DNA of 64,000 nt from Corbicula japonica (GCA_038501625.1 JAZAYU010000222.1:744001-808000); one strand, 5' to 3'. Counted from the stretch's first letter, positions 23,774 through 34,165 are shown. Notes: a model not told the origin generated them from the sequence alone. Numbers and translations are program-made.

Positions 23774-26700
23774 ACAACCTCAAATCCTGGATACACAATC
23801 ATATCACTTCCTCTGTTTTTGTATGTTGAAATAAATAGGCCTTGCATTTTCTTTAAAGCGCAGCCAATGGTAGGATTGTTTGCGATTACTGATGATGGCA
23901 AGATAATTGTAACGAGAACGTTAGATTACAAAGAACATAATAACTACATGATCGTCATCCAGGTAAGTTTACGTTGTTGAAGGTTTTTGATTGTTTGTTC
24001 TCTTTTCCTCTCTACATTTTGGTTGTGTGGGGAGGTTGTGTCTTCTGGATGTAGCCATTCCTGGTATGCATATTTCACTTTTTCCGTATGTGGATGTTGC
24101 CTTTTTTAATAAAAACTAAACGTGAATATCGAGATGTGCCACACTCCGAAAACAGACTTTCCCCGCACTGTCAGTAAGAAGAATGGAGCATAAGGTTGCA
24201 GTATTATCAAATTTTAAAGACAATCGTATTCAACAAACAATAATCAGGAACCTGCTAATTAACCGCCTTAGAACTGTCAGGTGCAAAACAATTTTTTCCA
24301 CCGGATATTTAAACAAATAAAAGGTTGCAAAAACGTTATATCCCGCCACCATCGTTTAGACAAAAATAAATGGTCGATGAGTTTAACACTAAGCATGCAG
24401 AACTCTCGGGACATATATCATGTCGCTAGCCCTTTTCATGTCGCATGACACTGGGAATTTTACTATCTGTCGTCTGTTCACGTCACGTGACTTCAAATAT
24501 GAAGTTAATAGAAAATGTTTGTTGGTTTTTTTTCGGCGTTATTCGGCGTTAGCTTCTAAGCTCACTTTTGACCTAGTTTTTCTACCAATTAAATGTTGTA
24601 AATAAAACTTATTATGCACCGGGAAAATCAAATAGATCATTTCGATTGGTTGTTAGTGGGTGTTTTTTACGATTACCGTTACGCTTTTTATATTGTGGGT
24701 TAGTATTAACCCGGCACTTACATGCTCGGGCATTTCCGTTGATAAAAGCGAAAAATGTATCGAAGAAAAAACATATTTATGGAATAAAAAAACCAGTTAA
24801 GTCAGTTGGTGGCTTAAATACGATTTTTATGGAATATTCATGGGGGTCAGGATAACTTTTTCGTAAAATACACAGTGTAAAACGACAGAGAAGTGCAGAT
24901 ATTTCTAGTTCTTTCTGGTTCCTTTCTAGTTCATTTGATACTAATTGTCAATTTCAAGTCAGTAAACACAAATGTTCATTGGTTTAATGGTTAGCACACT
25001 CGCCTCTCAATCTGAAGGCCCCGGGTTCAATACTCGAGAGGATCACCTTTTTAAAGTTAATTAACGTAAAAGTTGGTAGATTTCGCTCTTGTAACAAGTT
25101 ATTATTATTTATATTTATTATATTTCAAGAACAGTTTATCATCTTGAATTCTAACTCTACAAGAGGTATTTTACGGAAACTGAATAAATGTAAATCAAGA
25201 CTTAATGTAAGACGTTGCTTCCTTAATCGACATATTATCACCAGACGAAATTGTTGCAACACTGAGCTTCAACATTTTTTCGGACAGACACTTTCAATGA
25301 AGTTATGGGGTTAAATTACTAGATTTTGTTTGATTCTCCGATCAATATTTATTTCTTTCTTATACATTAAAATCTTTTTCATCACCGCCGTTTATCATTT
25401 TTTAAAGATATTTCTTGTTTATTTGTCCTAATGACACAATAATTGGAATACATGTATACCATTTGCATCTTACAATAAGAATGTTAACTTCTGATTCAGC
25501 CTGTTAGTTATGTCCTCTGACCTCTGGCGTTTGACCAGCCTCCCCACCTCCTGCCAGCCCTTACTAATACACCCTTGTTTCTTGTAATAACTGTTTAAAG
25601 TCACTGATATTATTCCATTCTATCAAAATATGCGAAACTACACCGTCAAAATCGTAGTTTAAAAAACTGCATATTTTTTGTAAATATAGAATTGAAACAT
25701 GGTCAGGAACGGTCCCAAATCCTTTCCCAGTTCGAGAGGCTGTTTATTCTACAATACGAAGGGCCCCAAGCTAACAGCTGTTTGGTTCAACGCAACAGGG
25801 TTAGATCTAATGTCGTGAAGAATATTCATCCTGTTCTTCTTTATTTGTAGACTTCGGCGTCTGCTGTGATAGGCGTTCTTTATTTGCTAGATTTCCATTT
25901 CCCTAAAGTCAGTTTTGTTCCGGATATTGTTTTCTTATTATGGAAAATGCATTTTCTTATCTGTTTTGTATATCGTTCTAATTGCGGAATGGTATAAGAA
26001 ATGTCTATTCCGATTAAACTGAACAGGCTCAATCAAATAAAGTCTGTGATATATTTATATTTGTCGTGTTCGATGACTTTTATGGTTTTTATTTCATCTA
26101 TTTATCAATATTTGTACTTACTTTTCCAGGCATCTCAGAAAGATAAACCCACCTTATCCACAGCGCTGGCTCCAGTGCTGGTGAAAGTGATAGCTCGAAA
26201 TGACCAGGTACCCAAAGGTAAACAAACAAACAAACAAAATAGGGGTTAATGGTTGGAAAACTCTGAAATTTTATTTTTATAAGAATGATATCGTCAATTA
26301 TTAAAATTTAAAAAGTAACTGAGTCTCATTGTTATACAATTTAAGAATTTATTGCTACACATATTTTTTATTAACAATGACGTAAAAAGCCTTTTTTATA
26401 TTTTATAATTTTGAAGTTGTATAATGCTAAAATTATAGCCTGTTTTAGCTCTTAAACGGGGTTGTAGTATAAGCAAGCTTAAATTATAAACACGTTTATC
26501 TATCAACAAAACATGTACTCGTCTTTAAATTTAAATCAATAATAAATTGGCGAAATAAATACATGTACTGTTTTTGTAATTGTTTTCGAAATATTTCACT
26601 GAAAACCCTAGCTTAATATTTTGCATTTTATCTCCCAGTCAAGTGTATTTGCCATTAGTTTTTGGGAGGGTGCGAAAATACACATTTCTTATATATAATG

Positions 26701-28522
26701 CATAGTTATTTAGAGCTTTTAAGTGCCATCGTTTTTTTTTTCTTGAGGATATGTTACTGCTAAATCTCGTACCATTATACATATGTCAAAGTTATAAAGA
26801 CTATTTGTTAATGATTTGGTTCAAGCGAATAGATTGAAGCATATAAAATGAACTAGTGATTCAGTGCCTATGTACTAAAAACAATGCGACATGTGTTTGT
26901 ATTTTTTGCAATAACCACCCGCCCCCCCCCCCCCCAACAAAAAAAAAATAAATAAAATGTTATTAAAAAATAAAGCATGAGATTTATTGAAGGACAGACT
27001 TACTTACAGCATAAACATTGTCATTTATACAAGAATTTTTTGTTTCATCTTTTGTTCAGCAATAAGAATAATATTGACCCTTGTGAGAATAAACGTACCT
27101 GTTGGGTAGCTGGTTTTAAAATATTCATATAGATGAAAATGGAACTTTGAAGGCCACCGAACATGACAAATTTGAAAATATTGCATGCTCGCTTTGATTA
27201 AGCCTGTTCATGGACAGTAATGGAAATGCATATTACTGCCCAAGCCGCCTAGCCCCGGGTCGACCGCAACTCGATATTTACACCAATAAACAATACTATT
27301 TTGATCCATCCCAAACGATGGTGTGCATATGGCGGTGTACATGGAACCTTCAATGCGCTATTTTTCAGATAATAACCATTCCAGGTCGTAACTAGATACA
27401 CAGTTCACAGACTTATAATTACATGTAACTGAATTTTATTTAAAACTAATATCCTTGTTTTGTTTCAGATATTCAGGAACAGACAATAATAATAGCCGCA
27501 GTTATCTCTTCATTGGTTACTATCACAGTCGTAATAGCTGCATCGGTTATTATTGGCTGTCTGTTGATGAAGAGGTTTGTATCAACAATTTTCTTATGAA
27601 CACGTATTACACCTTTTTATACACACCTAGTTTTCAAACGGACTGTCTGTGTAGTAATGAAAACAAATTCTGTTATCAGTTGCCCTATGCTGGTAGAATT
27701 ATTTGCCTACTTTCAAATTCAAACATAAAGATCCTGACTACGAGTCATCGTGCAGGCTGAAATAGTGCACGACTGGACGAATACAACACTTACACAAAAA
27801 AGCATTTTAAACTTTATATATTTCATTAGATTACGTTAAAACATGCAAATTCTTGACTAATTTAGCAAATATAAAAAGTATTGACGTTACAAATTAACAT
27901 ATAAGCCAAAAATGCTGTGTATATAAATTTAAGAATTTTATTAGAAAAAAGTAAAATGATAAATGAAGATATTAATATCTCATTATTTATCCTGCAGGGT
28001 TGGTATATACAAGTTATAATCCATTTTTATAGGTTACCATTAAATAAAAACTGTGAAACTAGTACAAGAGTTAGGAAAGCATATAAGCCAAAAATGCTGT
28101 GTATATAAATTTAAGAATTTTATTAGAAAAAAGTAAAATGATAAATGAAGATATTAATATCTCATTATTTATCCTGCAGGGTTGGTATATACAAGTTATA
28201 ATCCATTTTTATAGGTTACCATTAAATAAAAACTGTGAAACTAGTACAAGAGTTAGGAAAGCTGGTGGTATCACTTCGGGAGGGGATGACACAGGTAAAT
28301 ACATAATATTTGTTATGTATCGTAGAGGAAAATGAGTATTTTATTAACGAACTCTCATAAAGTTACCTTAAATAATTGTAATTATGTTCATATTTTATAT
28401 CATTTACAGAAATTATTGACAAAACGTTTATTTTATTTTCAGTTAGCAGCCTTCATGAAGTGTTAGATCAAACGACCAAGGCAAATAGAGTGTCCCCTAG
28501 CATTTACATAGATCAACAGTGA
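12561..28522 (+). CDS. CadA: short cadherin-like single-pass membrane protein, 441 residues
   Basis: Fourteen coding exons join without a stop: 12609-12684, 13775-13858, 15183-15301, 17475-17510, 18107-18202, 20031-20141, 20442-20570, 22213-22329, 23304-23403, 23859-23962, 26130-26217, 27469-27574, 28215-28294, 28443-28522 (1326 bases). Residues 1-25 form a signal peptide (hydrophobic core IAVFSTLLCIG). Residues 27-174 form a module I do not recognise, with conserved cysteines at 35, 70, 93, 99, 103 and 158. Cadherin features follow: IDYE (198-201) and DIDDNDP (233-239), then a second repeat with DPDR and LDYK (311-314), where the usual glutamate is lysine. The next linker is ARNDQVPK, not a calcium-binding DxND. 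The membrane segment is about 360-386; the cytoplasmic tail is about 53 residues and ends SIYIDQQ. Cadherins act in cell adhesion through calcium-rigidified repeats; here adhesion or recognition with weakened calcium dependence is inferred. The nearest relative is CadB, 12 kb downstream. Confidence 0.9.
13775..13858 (+). CDS. CadA exon 2
   Basis: Acceptor cgttatag, donor cgag|gtatat. It encodes a proline-rich stretch with the first module cysteine (LNCSQLP) and ends LDDTLSRG, matching LNDTLSPG in CadB. A transposon sits 15 bases past the donor. Confidence 0.9.
13874..14808. mobile_element. 935-bp TA-flanked TIR element, family T, copy 1
   Basis: TA dinucleotides flank the inverted ends cacttaacaacttttctaag and its complement ...gaaaagttgttaagtg. 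The arms continue through tatacacctgcgtactgggg, cattactggcttgata and tctaaaactttcaa. An inner inverted segment (ttcgagtactggcacccac / gtgggtgtcagtactctaaa) gives a nested palindrome. No transposase was seen, so it is non-autonomous, Tc1/mariner-like by its TA site. Confidence 0.85.
15183..15301 (+). CDS. CadA exon 3
   Basis: Forty codons starting GDVLFTSED and ending HALC, in phase after the exon 2 overhang; donor tgt|gtaagt. It holds module cysteines 70 and 93 and two N-glycosylation sequons (NIT, NGS). The CadB counterpart is at 48042-48160. Confidence 0.92.
15532..16072. mobile_element. 541-bp TA-flanked TIR element, family T, copy 2
   Basis: Same termini as 13874-14808: left cacttacttacttttctaag, right aaaagttgttaagtg, each bordered by TA. 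It is internally shorter and shares cgtactggggcattactggc at both ends. It lies in CadA intron 3. Confidence 0.85.
16073..17474. other. Rest of CadA intron 3
   Basis: AT-rich intron without recognisable repeats. It contains an acceptor/donor pair around 17163-17194 (aaatttag|...caac|gtaagt) that would insert 32 bases with an immediate stop. Confidence 0.5.
17475..17510 (+). CDS. CadA exon 4 (12-codon microexon)
   Basis: VESFVCTFICAK between ttttag and gtaaga, phase 0 on both sides. CadB has a same-sized exon, TESFVCTFKCKS. The conserved cysteine pair argues that this tiny exon is real. Confidence 0.85.
18107..18202 (+). CDS. CadA exon 5
   Basis: Thirty-two codons between gttctag and gtaata, ending YTGSVQE; NVSFAKEVY is nearly identical to NVSFAKDVY in CadB. 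Phase 0 on both sides. Confidence 0.92.
19612..19935 (+). mobile_element. R1 retroelement 3'-end copy in CadA intron 5
   Basis: Diverged copy: gtcattgagtacccacca, then tgatgggcaggttgaag, ggttggtgcaccc, gaccttt..aggcggta, and ends ctgatattcatatttcaa. It ends about 95 bases before exon 6. Confidence 0.65.
20031..20141 (+). CDS. CadA exon 6
   Basis: Thirty-seven codons between tttttacag and gtactt. TVRLNADLSVKFHNC and the closing RQFQLSQ match CadB exon 6. It marks the transition from the cysteine module to the first clear cadherin repeat. Confidence 0.92.
20442..20570 (+). CDS. CadA exon 7
   Basis: Forty-three codons between ttcatag and gtataa with FRWRTETNPNSLAV and the cadherin IDYE motif. 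The 3' end is five codons shorter than in CadB (which ends TDNSNGKL); the CadA donor after ISYL|gtataa is a weaker match to consensus. Confidence 0.88.
20902..21797. mobile_element. 896-bp foldback element built of an orientation-switching minisatellite
   Basis: The termini are inverted repeats: ggtggctgattgatgccatt at the left, and the complement of ggtggctgatttatgccatt at the right, each followed by a T/A run and cgttatttcg. The interior is made of a roughly 24-bp unit containing tggcgt, cttttcg and ttatttcg. The units lie in blocks of alternating orientation: about 20935-21110 as gacgaaataacg..cgcca, 21120-21510 in reverse (about 15 units), 21515-21690 forward, 21690-21750 reverse. CadB lacks it at the equivalent intron. 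No target duplication is obvious. Confidence 0.85.
22085..22212 (+). repeat. Repeated splice-acceptor/exon-start unit before CadA exon 8
   Basis: The segment t(g)actggttctta-ttttcttttgtag occurs about four times in tandem before the true exon 8 start. Successive ag sites stand before cttgactggttc, ggttttactggttc, aacttttctag and finally aacctgactggttcc. Only the last copy leads into open coding sequence. Confidence 0.75.
22213..22329 (+). CDS. CadA exon 8
   Basis: Thirty-nine codons with VTDIDDNDPKF, the cadherin calcium linker, and NLTGS and LNIS glycosylation sequons; donor cat|gtaagt. 28 of 39 residues are identical to CadB exon 8 by direct comparison. Confidence 0.94.
22528..22805. repeat. 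Diverged minisatellite, unit about 33 bp
   Basis: About eight imperfect units around gatgcaccaatctcgtactt followed by acccgaaa. Units vary in spacing and sequence, so the array is old. A 93-codon minus-strand frame across it is a by-product. Confidence 0.75.
23304..23403 (+). CDS. CadA exon 9
   Basis: Starts DNGLVNQPLETSPP and holds FDPDR; one-base overhang at donor cgag|gtgagg. 26 of 33 residues match CadB exon 9. Confidence 0.93.
23717..23771 (+). repeat. (GA)n microsatellite in CadA intron 9
   Basis: About 55 bases of GA repeat, 88 bases before exon 10. CadB intron 9 also has a GA tract in the same orientation (54974-55014). Confidence 0.95.
23859..23962 (+). CDS. CadA exon 10
   Basis: Acceptor ctttaaag, donor cag|gtaagt; encodes GLFAITDDGKIIV and TLDYKEH. 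CadB reads PLDYEEH here, so the calcium-coordinating glutamate of the DYE motif is changed to lysine. Confidence 0.92.
23998..24090 (+). mobile_element. R1 retroelement, shortest 3'-end copy
   Basis: Only the last 90 bases of R1: ttctcttttcctctctac, then gtgtggggaggttgtgtc, then gtagccattcctggtatgcat. It starts 35 bases past the exon 10 donor. Confidence 0.75.
24525..24670. repeat. Dispersed repeat R3, copy 1
   Basis: Shares ttcggcgt..gct, tctaagctcacttttgacct and gtgttgtaaata-like text, then tatgca.cgggaaaat, with 29165-29310. Function unknown. Confidence 0.6.
24974..25046 (+). other. tRNA-like promoter segment (SINE head or tRNA pseudogene)
   Basis: tttaatggttagcacactcg resembles a box A region and ccgggttcaatactcg a box B, spaced as in a tRNA of the Glu type. 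The acceptor stem ends (gttcatt and gaggatc) do not pair and the anticodon arm is poor. A tRNA-derived SINE remnant is more likely than a working tRNA. Confidence 0.45.
26130..26217 (+). CDS. CadA exon 11 (divergence point from CadB)
   Basis: Starts ASQKDKPTLSTALAPVLVKV like AAQEDKPTVSTALATVIVNV in CadB, but continues IARNDQVPK where CadB has IDIDDHLPEY. The donor aaag|gtaaac is required: the upstream cag|gtaccc at 26207 would put exon 12 out of frame. Confidence 0.88.
26922..26957 (+). repeat. Poly-C then poly-A tract in CadA intron 11
   Basis: cccgcccccccccc-type run followed by an A-rich stretch; simple sequence. Confidence 0.8.
27115..27390 (-). mobile_element. R2 repeat copy in CadA intron 11
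   Basis: Reads (plus strand) ggccaccgaacatgacaaat, tgaaaatattgca, attactgcccaagccgcctagccccgggt, atttacaccaataaacaata, accttcaatgcg. The complement is the orientation in which the constant end is 3'. Confidence 0.75.
27469..27574 (+). CDS. CadA exon 12 (membrane segment)
   Basis: Acceptor ttgtttcag, donor aagag|gtttgt. It encodes a long run of I, V, A, T, S and L (about 27 residues) ending in CLLMKR, a typical stop-transfer. CadB inside the window has no equivalent. Confidence 0.92.
27898..28261 (+). repeat. 182-bp tandem duplication including CadA exon 13 acceptor
   Basis: 27898-28079 is repeated at 28080-28261 with no mismatch I can see. Each unit holds a gcag and a ttttatag acceptor and the first 16 codons of exon 13. 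Only the second unit continues to a donor; the first reads RKAYKPKMLCI then stop. Confidence 0.92.
28215..28294 (+). CDS. CadA exon 13 (cytoplasmic tail)
   Basis: Acceptor ttttatag, donor acag|gtaaat; encodes basic juxtamembrane residues, then AGGITSGGDDTG. The phase fits exon 12 (two-base overhang) and exon 14. Confidence 0.85.
28443..28522 (+). CDS. CadA exon 14 (terminal)
   Basis: Acceptor ttattttcag; encodes SSLHEVLDQTTKANRVSPSI then YIDQQ and TGA at 28520-28522. No catenin-binding region of classical cadherins is recognisable. Confidence 0.88.
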
Positions 28523-28800
28523 TTCTTTTGGACAGAAATGATATCCACTATGTATAAATACATGTATAATTAATTATTAATTCTTCAACTCTTCATTTTT
28601 ATAATCATCACCATCTCATGGCCAGCAACATCATCGTCTTCATCTTCTTCTTCTTCTGTTTCAGCTTCTTCTTCTTCTTCATAATATATCTTCAGCTTCT
28701 TCTTTTTCTTCATAATATATCTTAAATATTTCAGCATACTAGAATTAAAATTGTAAGTAAATTTAATATCGTATTATGAGATTGTGAATAAACGTAAAGC
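28523..28800 (+). other. CadA 3'UTR with CTT/CTTCAT repeats
   Basis: It contains ttcttcttcttctg and two copies of cagcttcttct..cttcataatatatctt (28655-28725). Confidence 0.5.
28787..28792 (+). terminator. Candidate polyadenylation signal of CadA
   Basis: AATAAA in attgtgaataaacgtaaag, 265 bases past the stop; the only canonical signal seen in this UTR. Confidence 0.5.
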
Positions 28801-29164
28801 TTCATTAACTTTTTATTATTAAGACCTGAAACAATATTTGTTCCTCTTACCTATTTTCTATTTTGCCTTAGTTGATGGCATGATATAAAATGTATTCGGA
28901 CATTTACTCGTCAAGTTTTACATTTTGACTAATTTTGATGGCTCTAGCTTAAACAGTTGCTTTTTATGGGTTTTTGTACAAAAGCTAAACGATGTTATTG
29001 GCGGCCATATTGAATTAAGTTTTTCTATCCGCTTTTGTTACTGACCATTAGATATAAAAAATCAATATTCGCAAAGTTGTTGACGTACCGATTTCCACAA
29101 ATAAAGACATTTTGATGTTAAACAACACATTATTTATTATGTTTCGGATGTGTTTTATATAGTG

Positions 29165-29310
29165 TATTCTATTTTTTTCGGCGTAGCTGTCTAAGCTCAC
29201 TTTTGACCTAATTTATTAACCAATGAAGTGTTGTAAATAATACTCGAATTCTATTCTTATGCAGCGGGAAAATGTAATAAACTATTTCCATTAGTAGCTA
29301 TTTATTCCAG
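29165..29310. repeat. Dispersed repeat R3, copy 2
   Basis: ttttttcggcgtagctgtctaag, then ctcacttttgacct and gcagcgggaaaatg, parallel to 24525-24670 inside CadA. Confidence 0.6.
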
Positions 29311-30744
29311 AGAGGCATCTAGCAGGGTGAAGAGGTATCTAGTGAGATTTTTAAACAATTAGTTTACCCTGTTTGAAACGATTATTGCTGTGACGTTTAG
29401 ATCTTTGCTATTCTGTTAAGTCGAAAGGAAATCTCCACTACTCATAATTGCTTAGGTTTATTTGTCAAAAACAATACAGTCACTCTGTATCAACCTATCC
29501 AAAATGAAAGTGAAGTAAGTTGAACTTCCTTCAGGCAGCTGTATATAATAGTTCGCTATTTAAACTCTTCACTAAATATATTTTATTCTTTCATCAATTG
29601 ATATACATTATGTTAAAAGAATAAACAAAACCAAGACCTTTTACAATACGTTTCTTATGTAAACTTCATTCTTTATCACGACTGAGGATTGTACGATGTG
29701 CTTACTTGTCTTAAATTATGAAACTACCGGTAATATGTTACGCGAAAAAACTTCGAGTTCGCTATTAAAGCAATCGCACTCAAGTCAGATCTAAGAACAT
29801 GTTAGCTTACCGGTTTTCAGGAGATGATTTTTATCAGATTGCTATTAAAGCATACAGCTTTCATAGAGTAAAAAGTTGTGGTATATTCTAGAATTGTTTC
29901 GTATTTCTAAGAAATTCTCTTTAATGTTATAAAGAAAACAATTATAGCTGTTTATTACTTTTTTATTGCTAACAATAACTCTTAAGATCTTTACTGAATT
30001 TATTCATTATCTCGGTCATTGATACGTACCTTGTTTTTTATGTTTAAGGTATTAATGAAGCCAAGACCTTTAAAATACGTTTTACATAATTATTAGATTC
30101 ACATTCATAAACAAAATTTAAATCTATTTATCTTATTATGTGTGGTTTGTAATTTTACATTCAAATTTAAGTAATTTTTATTTAAAAAGTCATTGTGTAG
30201 GATTCTCAATGAATTGATTTATTTTACACGTAAATCAAGATGAATTAAATAATAGCATCTATAAAATGCATAATATACCATCTACGCAGTTTATCTATTT
30301 TTAAAAGATATTTCTTGTTTAAATTGTTATTGTTATGAAAAGGAGAGAACCATTTTATCATGTTTTAAAAGACATTTGTAAACGTTACCTCCTGTAGTGA
30401 TGTAATACAACCAAATTAACCGTCGACTTAAGTACTTCTAGTCTACTTTAAGTTCAGCTAGTAGTAATGTTTTTAAGGGATAACTTTGTTTCATGTCTAT
30501 TTATCACATACAAACAATCCTGCATCGTTATTCTCAAAATATTATTATGTGGTAGTTGTTAAATTGTAAAAGTTATAATCTGTAACTGAATTTGCGCTTC
30601 TAAACTGCGAATGCCATGAATGCAACTATGCAGGAATTTACCGGAGCAAAATAATGATAAATAAAACTTTAAATTCCTCTTAATTCACACTGTGTGATGT
30701 TATTAAATTATTTAGATCTCCATACAAAAAAATGAAATTTAAAA

Positions 30745-31170
30745 TAGCTCCATCCAGAAAGGCAAGCAACCTCCACATACAGCCAAAATGCAGAGAAGAG
30801 TGGAAAAGAAAGCTTGGATTTTAATATATAATTAATAAAAAAAACACTATTAAATAATAATAACGAAAATGAAAAGACGAGATTGTACCGGCTTGGGACA
30901 GTAAGGGTCAGTGACAAAACATTGTGGGTTTAAACTTAGAGGTTCTATGGTGCACCAACCTCACACTTGCTTCCATATATTCTCAAAAAATCAAGTACAA
31001 GACTTAGTTACTACAATCCTAACAACTGTACAATTTTGCATTCAAACAAATACACCATAAGAAACTTAAGGCATTGTCAAGCGAACAAACGTGGAGACTG
31101 ACTGACCTTTCAGAGATCAGTCACCTGGAGTTAAATCAGCAAGAACACGATAACAGGAATAAGTGAAACA
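30745..31170 (-). mobile_element. R1 retroelement 3'-end copy
   Basis: Reverse complement of R1: gccaaaatgcagagaag, gacagtaagggtcagtg, ggtgcaccaacctcacacttg. At the far end is aaatcagcaagaacacgataac, which matches the part of R1 just after the reverse-transcriptase remnant at 46400. A weaker partial copy may follow at 31365-31440. Confidence 0.7.
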
Positions 31171-32814
31171 GAACCAGATTCTACATAGCTGACATTTGTA
31201 TACACATACGTTCGGCAAAAGTTTCTGCATTTGCTTAATTATGCAACTTTTACGTCTACTTAACAGTTTGAGCTGCATTCCTTATTTGCATTCAGGAAAA
31301 TTGTTTAAGGGATACGTATGGTAAAACATATAAATGCAATTTAATAGCAAACAATTGAATCAACTTGGAACGGTAAGTGGCAACTTAAAGTTTACCAAGG
31401 CTCAAGATCGCACCAGTTACTCACTAACTCTCTCTAACTTAATGCAAATGCCAAATCCTTGTAAATCTATTTAAACATGTTCTAGAACTTGTTTTGAAAA
31501 ATTGTAAATATCGTAAAACGTGAACTAAGCTTTTCGGGACATTCAGTAAACACAGCTCCTCCACAAGGCCTAAGGTAGACAAAATGGGAGTAGAAAAAGA
31601 ATGCAACAATACCTTACAAATATCATATTCATTCATCCAAAGTTCTAATTTGTAATTTTTTGTCCACAATTTTAATGAGATAGAAATTGCTTAAAAAGAT
31701 TATTGTCATTAACAGTCTTCTATTCTTTTAGTGCGTTACAGATTTTTCAGTATTTTGCGTTTCTAGATACAGTTAGATTTAAAAGGGATTTGAAATCGTA
31801 TATTGTCTTTATAATAAAGATTTCTTTGGGTTTTTTATTACGTGTATTTTATGGTGGACGGAGTTTAAAAAAAGCAAGGATTTGCTGATTCATACTGAGA
31901 ATAAACGCAAAGATAAAGGTATGTGCAGCCATATGGCTTATTCAGTTTATTTTTATCCTCTTTGTATATTTTACTCATAATATATTACTTGTAAAAACAA
32001 ACGGGTGGAATACACTTTACGTAGGAGTACGGTTAACCTGGAGGTTCCAAATTTCCATATATTGCTAATCACTCACAACATTAATCTAATCGATGCCGGT
32101 ATTAAATAGAAACGCAAAAAGCATAATTTTATTTTTTATTTCAACAGTATCTGATAATATAAACAATGCTGATCTGGAAATACAGAGAGCTGAAACAAAT
32201 TAATTAATTTTAATTAAGCACAATCGAAGGTTTATCAACGCAAATGCGCGGCCTTTATATCTCAGAAAAGTGTTGTTTCAAGGAGCATAGCATTAATCTG
32301 AAAAGAAGTTCCACCTTTTTTCATCAGTACAGATATTTCAACAGCAAAAATCAGGTCTGCGATTCTTTTATTTGGGCATGTTACATGAAAAGCTTAACAC
32401 GTAGGTAGTGGCCGTTTTTCACAACTCGTCTTGATGTTCTAGTGTTATGGGTGCTGGTTGGAATTTAAGTAAGTCTTAGAGTTATCGATGAGTATGTGGG
32501 CAGATATTCATGAATTCGAGTCAAGCTCCGTTCATCTTTTTGAGAGCTTGTTAAAGGAGGGAATGGTTAAAAAGAGTTTCAAACACGACATACCTTTTTT
32601 TTTTCATTGTTCGGTATGGAGTTCAAAGTATGATATCGTGTCTTTTGTCGTGCAGTTGTAGTTTTGGAAATACTAGAAATAGTACTGCAACATTTGTTTC
32701 GAAAAAAGTATGATTTTATAAATTTGCAAAGTTATTCAAATAATGTTGTTTTCGATCATATATAGCCCTTTGAAGTCCTTTGAGAACGATACTTACATTT
32801 TGGTAAATACTAGT

Positions 32815-32915
32815 TTGCTCTCAAACCTGGGCTATGGGGCACTTCCATTACTAGTATTGCCCATGAACAGGATGCTCAATCAACAGAGCCTGTAATATTT
32901 AATTATATTTTTTCA
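32815..32915 (+). mobile_element. R2 repeat, short 3'-end copy
   Basis: caaacctgggctatggggca, cattactagtattgcccatgaacagg and ctcaatcaacagagcctg match the constant end of R2 loosely. Confidence 0.5.
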
Positions 32916-33519
32916 TCTATTTTACAACCCAAATGATCGAATCTCCCAGTGACGATTTGTCTCTTGTAATTAGCTACTGGTATTTTCTATTTGTCACCAC
33001 ATAAATTTGCGATGTTTGTGTCTATAAATGGAATGTAAATGCATTTAAAGAGATACATGCAATGCTTGTTCACTCAAACTACTGTTGCTAGCTAGATAGC
33101 ACACTGAGTATCTCAGGTACGACAGTTTGTCTCGGCGATGGGATTAAATCCGATATATTACTTTTTTTAAAATATACTTCTTAAATTTTTGTTTTATTTA
33201 TTAAAGTATTACGTTAGTCAAAAAGATACTTTTTTCTTAGGTAATGTCACATTATATTTTGTCATATTCAATATTTCATTGGCAAATTTGTGCAATCCAG
33301 TATCCAAAATTTGAAATGAATAATCTAAGAAACATTACTTTACGTCTTTTGTGTTTTTGTCTAGTATGTGGAACATGTAGAAAGAAACTATTACATTATA
33401 TTTTGATAAAAAATTATGCAAAATGAAATTCATAACTTTGAAGGTCGTTGAACACTATACAAATGTACTATGTCAATTGTACTTCTCAATTTGCTTTTGT
33501 TTAAAAATTTCAGCCAGTT

Positions 33520-33975
33520 TATTGATGAGTGGTTTTAATATCCCAGCCAATATAGATAAGGATATTGTTCAATCACCCAAAGGATATATTTCCTGTTGTT
33601 TTTTTTTATTTTGCCTTTGGCGTTGTCTGTTATATGCAGGATTTATATTCTCAGATCCCCTGTCAAAATTATATTTTGTTTAGTTCCGCCCATTGTTTCT
33701 TCGTTTAGGGCAAACCAATTCTTTTATCTGGGGAGCATACATCGCTGAACATGGAATGGTATTAATCTGAAAATACCGCATTGAAGGTTCCATGTTCACC
33801 GCCATATGCATACCATCATTTGGGATGGATCAAAATTGTACTGGTAATTGATGTTAATATTGAGTTGCGCTCAACCTTGGGCTAGGCGTCGTGGGAAGTA
33901 ATATGAATTTTCATTACTGCCCATGAACAGACTCAATCAAACCGAGCCTGCAATAATTTCACATTTGTCATGTTC
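33520..33975 (+). mobile_element. R2 repeat, long copy
   Basis: Nearly full-length: cagccaatatagat, gcctttggcgttgtctgt, ccgcccattgtttcttcg, tatctggggagcatac, gaaggttccatgttcaccgc, actgcccatgaacag, and the hairpin gctc..gagcctgcaat, ending gttcggtggc. R1 sequence begins at the very next base. Confidence 0.8.
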
Positions 33976-34165
33976 GGTGGCCATTGACCGCTCCAAGGCG
34001 GTATCCCCAAAGGTTCTCTTCTTCGTTAATTGTTTTTGGCGTCCTATTTGAATTGACATACTTTTAAAAAAACATTCTCTCTCTCTCTCTTCCTCTCTTC
34101 TCTTTCGCTGAGTGGGTAGGCTGTGTTTTGTGAGTGTGGCGATTCCTGATATGCATATATTACTT
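33976..34165 (+). mobile_element. R1 retroelement 3'-end copy abutting R2
   Basis: cattgaccgctccaaggcgg, tttttggcgtccta, an expanded (tc)n, then tgagtgggtaggctgtgttt and gattcctgatatgcatatat. Confidence 0.75.

Noticed and set aside
24974..25046. A functional tRNA gene
   Set aside because: Box A and box B are present but the acceptor stem does not pair, so it is listed only as a SINE head or pseudogene.
26130..26207. Earlier donor cag|gtaccc for CadA exon 11
   Set aside because: It would leave phase 0 and exon 12 would then read into a stop after six codons; the donor at 26217 keeps the frame.
27917..28108. First copy of CadA exon 13 as a normal exon
   Set aside because: It has an acceptor but no donor before an in-frame stop; the second copy fits both neighbours. 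Kept only as a possible alternative tail.
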